A stretch of 34,994 nucleotides of DNA from Gordonia jinhuaensis. Its GTDB lineage: Bacteria; Actinomycetota; Actinomycetes; Mycobacteriales; Mycobacteriaceae. Below, in pieces: positions 34,902-34,994 of this stretch. The notes beneath the pieces were generated by a model that saw only the letters and a program-made list of their open reading frames with translations, did no database searches and was not told where the DNA came from. Numbering within the stretch: the first letter of the stretch is position 1; every line of letters begins with the position of its first letter. A program made the translations under genes and the position numbers. Where the stretch lies: NCBI RefSeq assembly GCF_014639795.1, contig NZ_BMGC01000035.1, forward strand, positions 1-34,994. The letters are read 5' to 3'.

Positions 34902-34994
34902 CAGTTAAGGTTACATGCGTGTAGTTTTAGGTGTATGCCTCGTGCTGGGTGGGTGAAGCCGGAGTCGGATCGTCGGTTGTCGGATGTGGTGTCG
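34902..34994 (+). mobile_element. Left end of an IS4-family insertion sequence (runs off the right edge)
   Basis: A transposase start at 34935 and loss of the phospholipase start codon place the element's left end shortly upstream. The likely terminus is near CAGTTAAGG at 34902-34910, judged by where the phospholipase frame stops making sense (after TERYWGKPG). The exact end and the target duplication cannot be confirmed without the right end. Confidence 0.6.
34935..34994 (+). CDS. IS4-family transposase, N-terminal fragment (partial at window edge)
   Basis: ATG at 34935 opens twenty codons that run off the window: MPRAGWVKPESD, then RRLSDVVS. This is the characteristic opening of actinobacterial IS4-family transposases, whose N-terminal domain starts with a W-V-K-P-x-S-D-x-R-L-S-D motif before an L-T-R-x-F-P-P stretch. 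No further domain is visible. The divergent phospholipase gene lies directly to the left, with its start codon missing. Confidence 0.7.
   Translation, partial: MPRAGWVKPESDRRLSDVVS

Overview
The window is high-GC actinobacterial DNA, most likely from a mycolic-acid genus close to Gordonia. It carries the phosphatidylinositol mannoside genes (pgsA, patA, pimA). Its gene order hisS, glyoxalase II-like, cyclophilin, rel, apt, lipoprotein, secF, secD, yajC, ruvB, ruvA, ruvC, yebC, pdxT, tesB, pdxS, pimA, patA, pgsA, HIT, thrS runs parallel to Mycobacterium tuberculosis Rv2580c-Rv2614c, as I remember that locus. The genus is an inference. Nearly all genes lie on the minus strand; the exceptions are a cyclophilin, a degenerate kinase-like gene, a cation antiporter and two insertion-sequence fragments.

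Right to left in the direction of transcription: thrS, an Ap4A phosphorylase-type HIT protein, pgsA, patA and pimA form a compact group with overlapping start and stop codons, making phosphatidylinositol and its first mannosylated and acylated forms. A LemA-like membrane protein follows, then pdxS. The PLP synthase partner pdxT lies about 4.7 kb further on, behind tesB. Between pdxS and tesB-pdxT sits a signalling block: PP2C phosphatase, FHA protein and P-loop kinase in one tight operon, then an orphan LuxR-type regulator. After pdxT come yebC, ruvC-ruvA-ruvB behind a recognisable LexA box, yajC-secD-secF, a peptide-binding lipoprotein overlapping apt, the bifunctional (p)ppGpp enzyme, the glyoxalase II-like hydrolase and hisS.

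The right 6 kb is accessory: a PGPGW membrane protein, a Met/His-rich DUF305 lipoprotein divergent from a ChaA-type cation antiporter, a nitroreductase-like protein, and a secreted phospholipase C whose Tat signal has lost its start codon next to an IS4-family element. The left edge holds the end of an IS630-family transposase gene whose stop codon interlocks with that of hisS. The window is therefore bounded by two different insertion sequences.

Two features stand out. Short tandem arrays (14-24 bp units, 2-5 copies) recur both within genes and at gene ends; in the luxR and pimA cases the repeated unit includes the stop codon. Several candidate regulatory palindromes also sit next to good -10 or Shine-Dalgarno sequences (ruvC, tesB, pdxS). 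No intergenic stretch exceeds 300 bases. I found no tRNA, rRNA, CRISPR array or convincing intrinsic terminator.
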